Source: Pseudosporangium ferrugineum
Lineage (GTDB): Bacteria > Actinomycetota > Actinomycetes > Mycobacteriales > Micromonosporaceae
Direction: 5' to 3'
Length of the DNA stretch: 64,000 nt
Assembly: GCF_003002065.1 (NCBI RefSeq)
Contig: NZ_PVZG01000013.1
Span: 186,001-250,000 of the forward strand
Below the pieces are notes generated by a model, which was given only the letters and a program-made list of their open reading frames with translations, did no database searches and was not told the origin of the DNA. Shown here one piece after another: positions 39,450 through 47,636 of the stretch (positions are counted from its first letter, which is position 1; every line of letters starts with the position of its first letter). Position numbers and translations under genes: made by a program.

Positions 39450-40244
39450 TCAGGTCGTCGTGCGCAGCCAGCCGCCGTCGATGTAGTACGTCGAGCCGAC
39501 CGCGTAACTCGCGCGTGGCGAGCACAGGAACACGAACAGGTCGGCGATCTCCTCCGGCTCGGCGAATCGGCCGATCGGCGCGTTGTCGTCGGCCACCTTC
39601 TGCAGGTACGCCTCCCAGGACGTGTCCGTGCCGGCGGTCAGCTGCTTCGCCGTCTTCTGCCAGTCCGGAGTCATGACCAGGCCCGGGTTGACCGCGTTGA
39701 CCCGGATGCCGTCGCCGATCAGCTCGTTGGCCAGGCACTTCGAGAACATCACCAGCGCCGCCTTGGTGACGTTGTAGATCGGCTCGTAGCCCAGCGGCTG
39801 CGTCGCGCAGATCGACGCGTTGTGCAAGATCACCCCGCCGCCGCGGGCCTTCATCCCCGGAGCCAGGGCGCGGGCGAGGCGGACCGCCGCCATCACGTGC
39901 AGTTCCCAGTACGCCTGCCAGCGCTCGTCCGGTGCCTCGAGGATCGTCTCCTCGCTGCCCGTGCCCGCATTGTTGATCAGGATGTCGGCGCCACCGAACT
40001 CGGCGTCGACCGCCCCGGCGAGCAGCGCGACGCCGCCGGGGGTGGCGATGTCGGCGGGCACGGCGATTACGCGTACGGGGAAATCGGTCTTGATCGTGTC
40101 CGCGACGGCCCGCAGCCGTTTCCCGTCGCGGGCGCACAACGCCAGGTGGACGCCCTCGGCGGCCAGGCCGCGAGCGATGGCCAGACCGATGCCGACGCTG
40201 CCGCCGGTGATTACCGCGACCTTGTCCGTGAGCTGAAGATCCAT
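39450..40244 (-). CDS. SDR family oxidoreductase
   Basis: A 264-residue classical SDR. VAVITGGSVGIGLAIARGLA is the cofactor loop, ILINNAGTGSEE follows, ILHNASICATQPLGYEPIYNVTKAALVMFSKCLANEL contains the Ser-Tyr-Lys triad, and INAVNPG-type sequence appears as RVNAVNPGLVMTPDW. The C-terminal YYIDGGWLRTT is typical of 3-oxoacyl-reductase-like members. The substrate is unknown. AGGAGGCCCG immediately precedes the ATG. It ends 57 bp from the last tRNA, on the opposite strand. Confidence 0.92.
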   Translation of the reverse strand: MDLQLTDKVAVITGGSVGIGLAIARGLAAEGVHLALCARDGKRLRAVADTIKTDFPVRVIAVPADIATPGGVALLAGAVDAEFGGADILINNAGTGSEETILEAPDERWQAYWELHVMAAVRLARALAPGMKARGGGVILHNASICATQPLGYEPIYNVTKAALVMFSKCLANELIGDGIRVNAVNPGLVMTPDWQKTAKQLTAGTDTSWEAYLQKVADDNAPIGRFAEPEEIADLFVFLCSPRASYAVGSTYYIDGGWLRTTT

Positions 40245-40418
40245 CGGGCCTCCTGTTCGATCCGCGGCGCATCCGGTGCGCTCAAGGCACGGTCGCACAG
40301 CGCGAGGCAGAAGGCCCGACTCGACGGCCACGGAAATCGTGGCGCGGCGAAGGGGTGGGGGCGGGGAAGAAGGCCGCGACCGCGGTGTCGTTCCGCGGCG
40401 CGGCCGGCCGGGGAGCGG

Positions 40419-41435
40419 TCAGGAGCGGAGGGGAGCGCCTACGTCGCGGAGGTGGCGCAGGGCCATGCGGTAGGACTCGATGAGACCTGTCATCTCGTAG
40501 GAGACGCCGATCTCCTTGCAGTAGGCCTCCACGATCGGCTGGGCCTTGCGGAGGTTCGGGGTCGGCATGCCCGGGAACAGGTGGTGCTCGATCTGGTAGT
40601 TGAGGCCGCCGAGCGCGATGTCCGTCAGGATGCCGCCGCGGACGTTGCGCGAGGTCAGGACCTGCTTGCGGAGGAAGTCCTCGTCGCCGGTGGGGTGCGG
40701 CATGCCCTTGTGGTTGGGGGCGAAAGTCATGCCGAGGTAGACGCCGAACAGCGCCTGGTGCACCACGAAGAAGGCGAGCGCCTGCAGCGGGCTCAGCACG
40801 ATCAGCAGGGCGGCCAGATAGCCGACGATGTGCACGGCGAGCAGCGTGCCCTCCAGCCCGCGGCGCTTGACGGTGCCGTTGCGGAGCGCGTCGATGCTGT
40901 CCTTGCGGAGGCTCAGGCCGAGCAGAGTGAGCAGCGGGAAGAACAGCCACGCCTGGTTGCGGGTCAGCCAGCGGTTGATCCGGCCCTTGCGGACGGCCGC
41001 GTCCTCCACCGACCACACCAGGGCCGCCGGCGCGACGTCCGGGTCGAGGTCGTCGTGGTTGGGGTTGGCGTGGTGCTTGGTGTGCTTGTCCATCCAGTAG
41101 GCGTAGCTCATGCCGATGCCGATGTTCCCGGCGATCAGCCCGGCGCGCGCGCTCGGCTTGTTGGTGCGGAACACCTGCCGGTGGGCCAGGTCGTGGGCGA
41201 CGAGCGCGAGCTGGGCGAAGGCCACGGCGAGGACGACCGCCACGGCGAGCGTCCACCAGGACGAGCCGACCAGGAAGAACGCGGTCCAGGTGCCGACCAG
41301 CAGCAGGCCGACGGCGCTGAGGCGGAAGGCGTAGTAGCCGGGTGTGCGGTCGAGCAGCTTGGCCTCGGTGATGCGGCGTCCGAGTTCGGCGAAGTCGCTG
41401 CCGGCCGTGGCTCTGGGCCGTTCCATCGTCGTCAT
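40419..41435 (-). CDS. Membrane fatty acid (acyl-lipid) desaturase
   Basis: A 338-residue integral membrane di-iron desaturase. The three His boxes are intact: VAHDLAHRQ near residue 82, DKHTKHHANPNHDD near 117, and NYQIEHHLFPG near 285. Four or more spans flank them. QIEHH is typical of front-end or acyl-lipid desaturases acting on membrane phospholipids to keep fluidity. The gene faces a histidine kinase/response regulator pair across a 24-bp palindrome, reminiscent of des-desKR in Bacillus subtilis. Ribosome-site evidence is weak; an internal ATG at 41426 is possible. Confidence 0.92.
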   Translation of the reverse strand: MTTMERPRATAGSDFAELGRRITEAKLLDRTPGYYAFRLSAVGLLLVGTWTAFFLVGSSWWTLAVAVVLAVAFAQLALVAHDLAHRQVFRTNKPSARAGLIAGNIGIGMSYAYWMDKHTKHHANPNHDDLDPDVAPAALVWSVEDAAVRKGRINRWLTRNQAWLFFPLLTLLGLSLRKDSIDALRNGTVKRRGLEGTLLAVHIVGYLAALLIVLSPLQALAFFVVHQALFGVYLGMTFAPNHKGMPHPTGDEDFLRKQVLTSRNVRGGILTDIALGGLNYQIEHHLFPGMPTPNLRKAQPIVEAYCKEIGVSYEMTGLIESYRMALRHLRDVGAPLRS

Positions 41436-41488
41436 CCGACAAGGGTCCCGGATGCGGGGCGTGGTGTCAGGAGTGAAAGCACCCGGAC

Positions 41489-41512
41489 GATGGTGGGGTT
41501 AACCCCACCATC
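41489..41512. promoter_or_regulatory. 24-bp perfect palindrome between desaturase and two-component genes
   Basis: GATGGTGGGGTT (41489-41500) is followed directly by its exact reverse complement (to 41512). It is 54 bp before the desaturase start and 76 bp before the kinase start. It is a strong candidate binding site for the NarL-type regulator encoded next door, or a bidirectional attenuator. Confidence 0.65.
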
Positions 41513-41587
41513 CGCGGGAGCGTGCCCCACAAATGAAGGGGTGGCAGCACCATCGCCGTCCGGCCGGGCCGTCGACACAATGGGTCC

Positions 41588-42874
41588 ATGGAGATGCGGA
41601 CCTGGATGCGAGGCGGCCTGGAGGCCGTGGCGGGTGGTTTCATCGCCATCGGCCTGTCGCTGACCAACTTCCCGCTCCTGGTGCTCTGGCTGGTCGCGCT
41701 GGCACTCAGCCCGGTCGCCGGTCTCGGACTGATCGCACTGCCGTTCATGACCCTGGTGCTGCGGGCCCGCGCCGACCTCGAGCGCAAGCTCGCCGGCCGG
41801 GTCGGGGTCGTCATCGCCCGCCCGTATGCACCCGGCCCGACCCGGGCCGCGGCCGGCGGCTGGCGGCGCTACCAGTGGATTCTCACCGATCCCGCTACCT
41901 GGCGCGACGTCGCCTGGCTCGTGCCCGGCGCGATCGTTAGCATCGCTCTCGGCATCATCTCCCTGGCCGGACCGCTCTATGGGATCGAGGGCATCACGCT
42001 GCTTCCACTCTGGCTCTACCTCGGCACCGACTGGTACGGCTACGGGCTCTTCTGGCCGATCAACTCGTTCAGCGAGGGGCTGCTGTCCCTGCCGCAGGGT
42101 GTGTTGATCCTGGCCGTCGGCATCGCGGCCGCCCCTTGGCTGCGCTGGGTCGACGCGCGGTTCGCCAAGGTGTTCCTGGCCCCCACCAAGGCCGCTGAGC
42201 TGCGGCTACGGGTGGCACACCTGACGGTCAGCCGCGCGGACACGGTCGACGCGCAGGCCGCCGAGCTGCGCCGGATCGAGCGGGACCTGCACGACGGCGC
42301 CCAGGCGCGGCTGGTGTCGCTGGGCATGACGATCGGGCTGGCCGAGGAGATGCTCGACCGCGACCTCGCGCACGCCCGCAAGTTGCTCGCCGAGGCGCGG
42401 GAGGCCAGCGGCGCCGCCCTGGTCGAGCTTCGTCACCTCGTGCAGGGGATTCACCCGCCGGTGCTTGCCGAGCGTGGCCTCGACGGCGCGGTGCGGGCCC
42501 TCGCCCTTCAGCTGCCGTTGCCGATCAGCGTCGACGTCGATCTGCCGGGCCGCGCGGAGACGCCGGTCGAGTCGGCGGCCTACTTCGTGATGGCCGAGGC
42601 GATGACGAACGTGGTCCGGCACAGCGGTGCGCGGACGGCCGCGGTATCCATCCGGTACGAGGACGGGCGGATGACGATGGTGGTGCTCGATGACGGCAAG
42701 GGCGGCGCAAACCCGAAGGAGGGAACGGGTCTGCGGGGCATCGCGCGCCGCCTCGCTGCCTTCGATGGGACCATGACGCTGTCGTCCCCGCCGGGCGGGC
42801 CGACTGCCGTCACGATGGAGTTGCCGTGCGTGTTGTCATCGCCGAGGATCTCGCCCTCCTCCGGGACGGGCTGA
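41588..42874 (+). CDS. Sensor histidine kinase (HisKA_3/NarX-DesK type)
   Basis: A 428-residue membrane kinase. About five spans lie in residues 15-210. The dimerisation helix carries the phospho-accepting His in RRIERDLHDGAQARLVSLGM (His near 235). A HATPase domain has AEAMTNVVRHSG (N box), VLDDGKGG and GTGLRGIARRLAAFDG (G boxes). DesK-like kinases sense membrane thickness or fluidity, which would fit the divergent desaturase. The gene overlaps the response regulator by 49 bp, so they are translated together. The ATG at 41588 follows CACAAT at leaderless-type spacing; an ATG at 41594 is an alternative. Confidence 0.93.
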   Translation: MEMRTWMRGGLEAVAGGFIAIGLSLTNFPLLVLWLVALALSPVAGLGLIALPFMTLVLRARADLERKLAGRVGVVIARPYAPGPTRAAAGGWRRYQWILTDPATWRDVAWLVPGAIVSIALGIISLAGPLYGIEGITLLPLWLYLGTDWYGYGLFWPINSFSEGLLSLPQGVLILAVGIAAAPWLRWVDARFAKVFLAPTKAAELRLRVAHLTVSRADTVDAQAAELRRIERDLHDGAQARLVSLGMTIGLAEEMLDRDLAHARKLLAEAREASGAALVELRHLVQGIHPPVLAERGLDGAVRALALQLPLPISVDVDLPGRAETPVESAAYFVMAEAMTNVVRHSGARTAAVSIRYEDGRMTMVVLDDGKGGANPKEGTGLRGIARRLAAFDGTMTLSSPPGGPTAVTMELPCVLSSPRISPSSGTG

Positions 42875-43461
42875 CCCGCATCCTGGAGGCCTTCGACTTC
42901 CAGGTGGTCGAGGCGGTCGACAACGGCCCCGCGCTGCTGCCGGCGCTGGTGCGGCATCGCCCGGACGTGGCGGTCGTGGACGTCCGGCTGCCGCCGACCT
43001 TCACGGACGAGGGACTACAGGCGGCGATTGCCGCCCGCACCGAGGTGCCCGGGCTTCCCGTTCTGGTGCTTTCCCAGCACGTCGAGCCGCTGTACGCGCG
43101 GGAGCTGCTCACCGACCGCAGCGGGGGCGTGGGCTACCTGCTCAAGGACCGCATCTCTGATGTGGCGCAGTTCGTGGGCGCGGTTCGCCGGGTGGCTGCC
43201 GGGGGAACCGCCATGGATCCGGAGGTGGTGTCACAACTGCTCGCCCGGCGGGAGCCACTCGCCGTGCTCACGGCCCGGGAACGTGAGGTGCTCGGGCAGA
43301 TGGCCGAGGGACGGTCGAACGCGGCGATCGCGGCCAAGCTGTTCGTCACGGAGAAGGCGATCAGCAAGCACATCAACAACATCTTCACCAAGCTGGGCCT
43401 GCCACCGTCGGACGACGACAACCGCCGCGTGCTGGCGGTGCTCGCCTACCTCGGCGGCTGA
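42826..43461 (+). CDS. NarL/DesR-family response regulator
   Basis: A 211-residue regulator. The receiver domain begins VRVVIAEDLALLRDG, with phospho-acceptor Asp in VAVVDVRLPP (about residue 51) and the conserved Lys in GYLLKDRI. The C-terminal LuxR HTH is VLTAREREVLGQMAEGRSNAAIAAKLFVTEKAISKHINNIFTKLGL. It forms a cognate pair with the overlapping kinase and most likely binds the palindrome at 41489-41512 to control the desaturase. The GTG lies inside the kinase gene. Confidence 0.94.
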   Translation: MRVVIAEDLALLRDGLTRILEAFDFQVVEAVDNGPALLPALVRHRPDVAVVDVRLPPTFTDEGLQAAIAARTEVPGLPVLVLSQHVEPLYARELLTDRSGGVGYLLKDRISDVAQFVGAVRRVAAGGTAMDPEVVSQLLARREPLAVLTAREREVLGQMAEGRSNAAIAAKLFVTEKAISKHINNIFTKLGLPPSDDDNRRVLAVLAYLGG

Positions 43462-43480
43462 GCGGCCCCCGCCCGCAGGC

Positions 43481-44581
43481 TCAGCGTTGCCAGGTGAGCT
43501 TCGCCACCCGGCCCTGCTCGCCCGAGGCCCAGCATGCCCCCCGTACGCAGCGCACCGCGTCGAAGCTGCCGCTGTCGAACTCCTTCCAGCTGCGGCCGCC
43601 GTCGAGGCTGATGTCGCTGCCGGTCGGGCCCACTGCCAGCGCCGAGGTGGTGCTCAGCCAGGTTGCTCCCGAGCGGTATTCGCCCGGCTCGGATCGGGAT
43701 GGGGTCCAGGTGTGGCCGCCGTCGTGGGTGGTGGCGGCCGCGTCGGGGGCCGTTTCGGGGGTTGCGTAGTCGCCGCCGACCGCCAGGCCGTGCCGGGGGT
43801 CGCGGAAGGCCAGGCTGTAGATGCCCGCGCTCGGGCCGCTCGGGATGCCGGTGTCCGTCGCGTGCCAGGTGCGTCCGCCGTCCGCTGTGGCGAAGATGCG
43901 GGCCCGGTCGGCGCCGCCGGTGGCGAACCAGGCGTGGTGGCCGGCCGAGACCGAGCCGGCCGAGACCGAGCCGGCCGAGACCGAGCCGGCCGAGAGCGGG
44001 CCGGCCGAGACGAGGCAGGTGCCGCTCGCGGCGAAGGCGAATTCGCCGGGCAGGGCGTCCGGCATTCCCGTGGTCGGCTGGACGTGCCAGGTGCGGCCGC
44101 CGTCGGAGGTGGCGAGGATGCGGAATTTCCCCGCCACCGGGTCGGAGAGGGCCAGGCCGTGGCGGCGGTCCAGGAAGGTGACGCAGTCGTAGAAGGCCGC
44201 CGGGTCGGCGTTGCGGAAGGTTTCCGTCCAGGTGGCGCCGCCGTCGCCGGTCGCGTACAGGCGGGACTGGTCGCCCTCGCCGATGGTCAGGGCCACGGCG
44301 TGGCGGGCGTCGAAGGCCTCGATGTCGCGGAACTGGAGTTCGGCCGTACCCGGGGGGTCGATCCGCTGCCAGGAGCGCGCGCCGTCCACCGTACGCAGGA
44401 TGGTGCCGCCGGAACCGGCCACCCAGGCGACCTTGTCGCTGACCGGGGCGAGGCCGCGGAAGCGGGCCGTCACGCCCGTGCCGGAGAGTTCCCACGACGG
44501 CGCGGGTCCGCCGGAGCTGAAGCCGCTCGTGGCGGCGAGGGTGACCAGGCCGAGCGCGGCCATCGAGAGCTTTCGAATCAT
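43481..44581 (-). CDS. Secreted BNR-repeat/Ycf48-like beta-propeller
   Basis: A 366-residue exported protein with a signal peptide (MIRKLSMAALGLVTLAATSG). Repeated Asp-box/BNR units include ATGDGGATWTETF, ATSDGGRTWHVQ, ATADGGRTWHAT, TTHDGGHTWTPS and SLDGGRSWKEF, spaced about 45-60 residues as in sialidase- and Ycf48-type propellers. No sialidase catalytic set is evident, so it is probably a binding or assembly protein outside the cell. A short tandem SAGSV insert interrupts the middle. It is convergent with the response-regulator gene and divergent from the PAS-GGDEF gene. Confidence 0.82.
   Translation of the reverse strand: MIRKLSMAALGLVTLAATSGFSSGGPAPSWELSGTGVTARFRGLAPVSDKVAWVAGSGGTILRTVDGARSWQRIDPPGTAELQFRDIEAFDARHAVALTIGEGDQSRLYATGDGGATWTETFRNADPAAFYDCVTFLDRRHGLALSDPVAGKFRILATSDGGRTWHVQPTTGMPDALPGEFAFAASGTCLVSAGPLSAGSVSAGSVSAGSVSAGHHAWFATGGADRARIFATADGGRTWHATDTGIPSGPSAGIYSLAFRDPRHGLAVGGDYATPETAPDAAATTHDGGHTWTPSRSEPGEYRSGATWLSTTSALAVGPTGSDISLDGGRSWKEFDSGSFDAVRCVRGACWASGEQGRVAKLTWQR
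43941..44015 (-). repeat. Five 15-bp tandem repeats inside the BNR protein gene
   Basis: CCGGCCGAGACCGAG repeats from 43941, 43956 and 43971, with variant copies at 43986 and 44001. On the coding strand each unit encodes SAGSV (last copies SAGPL). The period keeps the reading frame, so copy number could vary without disrupting the protein. Confidence 0.85.
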
Positions 44582-44686
44582 GGTTGCGAAACCTACTCCC
44601 GTTGGCGGCCGGAGCGGACGAACGGGGCGCGGAATTCTTCAGATCGGCCGCGGTCGGTCCGATGTTTCCTCCTGAGGAGGGATTCG

Positions 44687-46519
44687 ATGCGGCTGCGCAA
44701 CTGGATCGCCGTGGTTGCCAGCGTGCTGCTGCTGGTCGCTGTGGGGATCGTCGGCATATTGGTCAACCGTTCGGCGCTTCGTGCCGCCGACACGGTGCAC
44801 CGTACCGACTCCCGGGCGCTCGCCGTCAACAACGCCACCCTCGCCGGGCAGATGCAGCTGCTCTCCGCCAAGGAGCTCAGCGACATGGCCGCGCGGCGCC
44901 CGTTCATCCTCGCGCCGGGGCAGGCCAGCGACCGCAAGGTGCTCGAGGAGTTCGTGGCCAGGTCCAAGCTGTTCCCGTACGGGGCGGCGCTGACCAGCCT
45001 CGACGGCACCGTGCTCAACACCACCCGCGGCAACCCGCTGCCCTCGCTCGACGACCCCGGTTTCCAGGTGTTGCGCGGGCTGCTGCTCGCCGGCAAGCCC
45101 GGGTTCTCGTCGGTCATGACGGTCTACGGCACCGACGGCAAGCCGGTCGCGATCGAGGCGGTCGCGGTGCCCGTGCAGGTCGCCGGCGCCTCCGTGGCGC
45201 TGCTGATCGGGTTCAACAAGCTCGCCGACACGAATTTGCAGGCGTACACGGCGAAGTTGCAGTCGGATGCGCACCTGACCATGGTCTTCGACAGCGTCGG
45301 CACGATCGGGTTCTCCAGCGATCCCGAGCTGATCGGCACCAAGGTCGACCAGGAGATCATGGCGGCGGCGCGGGCGAACCCGTCCGGGTCGACCTTCTCC
45401 GCGTACGACGCCGACGGTACGGGCATGACGGCGATTCTGGTCACCGGCGACGTGCTGCCGGGCGGGTGGACGTACGTCCGGACCCAGACGACCGCCTCGT
45501 TCGACGGCGCGGTGCACCGCCGCAGCCAGACGATCAACCTGACCCTGCTCGCCATGCTGCTGATCGGCGCCGTGGGCATCTCCATCCTCGGGTACCGCAC
45601 GCAGGTGCAGCGCCGGCGGGCCGACGAGCGGTTCCAGGCGCTGTTCCAGCACGCGCCGGACATGGTGGCCGTGCTCGACGCCGACGGGCGGGTCGCGTAC
45701 TCGAGCCCCAGCGCCGCCTCGGTGCTGCACTTCCCGCCGGGGTCGCTGCGCGGCAACAGCGTGTTCGACCTGGTCCATCCGGAGGACCGGCCGCGGATGA
45801 TGGAGGCGTTCGGCCGGTTGCTGGCCGAGCGCGGCAGCGTGGTGCGGCTGCAGACCCGGATCCTGAACTCGTCGGGCACCGCCACCTGGTTCGAGTTCAC
45901 CGCCTCGAACCAGATGCACAATCCGGCGCTGACCGGCATCGTCATCAACGCCCGCGACATCTCCGAGACCCGCGCGTTCCAGGAGCGGCTCGCGTACGAG
46001 GCGCAGCACGACGCGCTGACCGGGCTGCCCAACCGCCGCCGGATGCAGGACGCCCTGGACTCCTCGCTGCGGCAGGAGCCGGTGGCGGTGCTCTTCGTCG
46101 ACCTCGACGGCTTCAAGCCCGTCAACGACGCCCACGGTCACGAGACCGGCGACGAGCTGCTGCGCCAGGTGGCGGACCGGCTGAGTTCCTGCGTACGGGA
46201 GCAGGATGTCCTGTCCCGGGTCGGCGGTGACGAGTTCGTGGTGCTGATGCCGGGCGTCACCAACCGTGCGGACGCCGACGCGATGAGCACCCGGGTGCGC
46301 CTGGCCATCGAGCGCCCGTTCCACGTTCTGGGCAACGAAGTGACCATCGGGGCGAGCATCGGCGTGCACGTGGCGAGCGCGACCGACGACCCCGACCAGG
46401 CGCTGCGGGCGGCGGACCACGCCATGTACGCCATCAAGCACCTCGGCGGCGGCCGCAACGCGGCGATCCCGCACCAGCGTGAGCTGGCCCGCGCCGGGCG
46501 CCACCGCGCGGAGGACTGA
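44687..46519 (+). CDS. Membrane Cache-PAS-GGDEF diguanylate cyclase
   Basis: A 610-residue protein. One span lies at about residues 6-27, and an extracytoplasmic Cache-like sensor (about 30-280) with SKLFPYGAALTSLDGTVLN follows. A second span (about 284-305) leads to a PAS domain (about 315-440, ALFQHAPDMVAVLDADGRVAY) and a GGDEF domain with intact SRVGGDEFVVL near residue 512. No EAL domain follows, so it should synthesise c-di-GMP in response to an external small molecule. GAGGAGG precedes the ATG. Its promoter region is shared with the divergent BNR-protein gene. Confidence 0.93.
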   Translation: MRLRNWIAVVASVLLLVAVGIVGILVNRSALRAADTVHRTDSRALAVNNATLAGQMQLLSAKELSDMAARRPFILAPGQASDRKVLEEFVARSKLFPYGAALTSLDGTVLNTTRGNPLPSLDDPGFQVLRGLLLAGKPGFSSVMTVYGTDGKPVAIEAVAVPVQVAGASVALLIGFNKLADTNLQAYTAKLQSDAHLTMVFDSVGTIGFSSDPELIGTKVDQEIMAAARANPSGSTFSAYDADGTGMTAILVTGDVLPGGWTYVRTQTTASFDGAVHRRSQTINLTLLAMLLIGAVGISILGYRTQVQRRRADERFQALFQHAPDMVAVLDADGRVAYSSPSAASVLHFPPGSLRGNSVFDLVHPEDRPRMMEAFGRLLAERGSVVRLQTRILNSSGTATWFEFTASNQMHNPALTGIVINARDISETRAFQERLAYEAQHDALTGLPNRRRMQDALDSSLRQEPVAVLFVDLDGFKPVNDAHGHETGDELLRQVADRLSSCVREQDVLSRVGGDEFVVLMPGVTNRADADAMSTRVRLAIERPFHVLGNEVTIGASIGVHVASATDDPDQALRAADHAMYAIKHLGGGRNAAIPHQRELARAGRHRAED

Positions 46520-46566
46520 ACCGCGGACACCGGCGGGACGGCTCGTGAGCGGCTACGTTGTGAGCC

Positions 46567-47526
46567 ATGGCCACGAAGGCGCCCGCGGTGGAGGTCGAGG
46601 CGGGGGAGCACACGGTACGGGTCTCGAACCCCGACCGGGTGTACTTCCCGGAGCTCGGCCTCACCAAGCTCGACCTCGTCCACTACTACCTGGGCGTCGG
46701 CGACGGCATCGTCCGGGCGCTGCGGGAACGCCCGTGCATGCTGCACCGCTTCCCGGAGGGCCTGGCCGGCGAGAAGGTGCATCAGAAGCGGGTGCCGCAC
46801 GGCGCGCCGCCGTGGCTGCAGACCGTCCGGGTCACCTTCCCGCGCTACGACCGGCACGCCGACGAGCTGTGCGTGACCCAGCTCGGCGAGGTCGTGTGGG
46901 CCGTGCAGATGTCGACGGTCGAGTTCCATCCCTGGAATTCGCGGCGCGCCGACACCGAGAAGCCGGACGAGTGGCGCATCGACCTGGACCCGATGCCCGA
47001 CTGCGACTTCGCGACCGTACGCCGGGTCGCGCACGTCACCCGCGAGGTCCTCGACGAGCTCGGCATCACCGGCTACCCGAAGACCTCCGGCGGCCGTGGC
47101 CTGCACGTCTACGTACGGATCAGGCCCGAGCACGGCTTCGGTGACGTACGCCGGGCCGCACTCGCCTTCGCCCGCGAGGTGGAACGCCGCGCCCCGGACG
47201 ACGTCACGACGACCTGGTGGCGCAAGGACCGGGACCCCGCGAAGCTGTTCGTCGACTACAACCAGAACGCCCGCGACCACACGATCGCGAGCGCGTACTC
47301 GGTGCGCGGCAACCAGCGCGGCACGGTGTCCACCCCGATCCGCTGGGACGAGGTCGACGACGTGGAACCGGACGACTTCACGCTGCTGACCGTCCCGGCC
47401 CGGTACGCGGAGCTCGGCGACCTGCACGCCACCATCGACGACACCGCGTACGACCTCCGCCCGCTGCTCCAGTGGGCGGAACGTGACGAGAAGGCCGGCC
47501 TCGAGGGGCCGGCGGAGGTCGACTGA
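46567..47526 (+). CDS. LigD-type primase-polymerase (PolDom), stand-alone
   Basis: A 319-residue archaeo-eukaryotic primase-superfamily polymerase. VSNPDRVYFPELGLTKLDLVHYY opens the domain. RIDLDPMPDCDFATV carries the catalytic DxD. KTSGGRGLHVYV, KLFVDYNQNARDHTIASAYSVRG and the final Asp region complete the active site. This is the polymerase module of bacterial NHEJ LigD, here without ligase or nuclease domains. Actinomycetes often encode these modules separately. No Ku or ligase gene is nearby. TACGTT lies seven bases before the ATG, suggesting a leaderless mRNA. Confidence 0.93.
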   Translation: MATKAPAVEVEAGEHTVRVSNPDRVYFPELGLTKLDLVHYYLGVGDGIVRALRERPCMLHRFPEGLAGEKVHQKRVPHGAPPWLQTVRVTFPRYDRHADELCVTQLGEVVWAVQMSTVEFHPWNSRRADTEKPDEWRIDLDPMPDCDFATVRRVAHVTREVLDELGITGYPKTSGGRGLHVYVRIRPEHGFGDVRRAALAFAREVERRAPDDVTTTWWRKDRDPAKLFVDYNQNARDHTIASAYSVRGNQRGTVSTPIRWDEVDDVEPDDFTLLTVPARYAELGDLHATIDDTAYDLRPLLQWAERDEKAGLEGPAEVD

Positions 47527-47636
47527 CCTGCGTGTCCACATCGCGCCATGTCCGCTGTGCGGCAGGCCCGCGTAACACGGCGGTGAATTTCCGGACTCCA
47601 TGATGCGTGCAGCGAAAAACGCGCGAAGGAGTCCCC

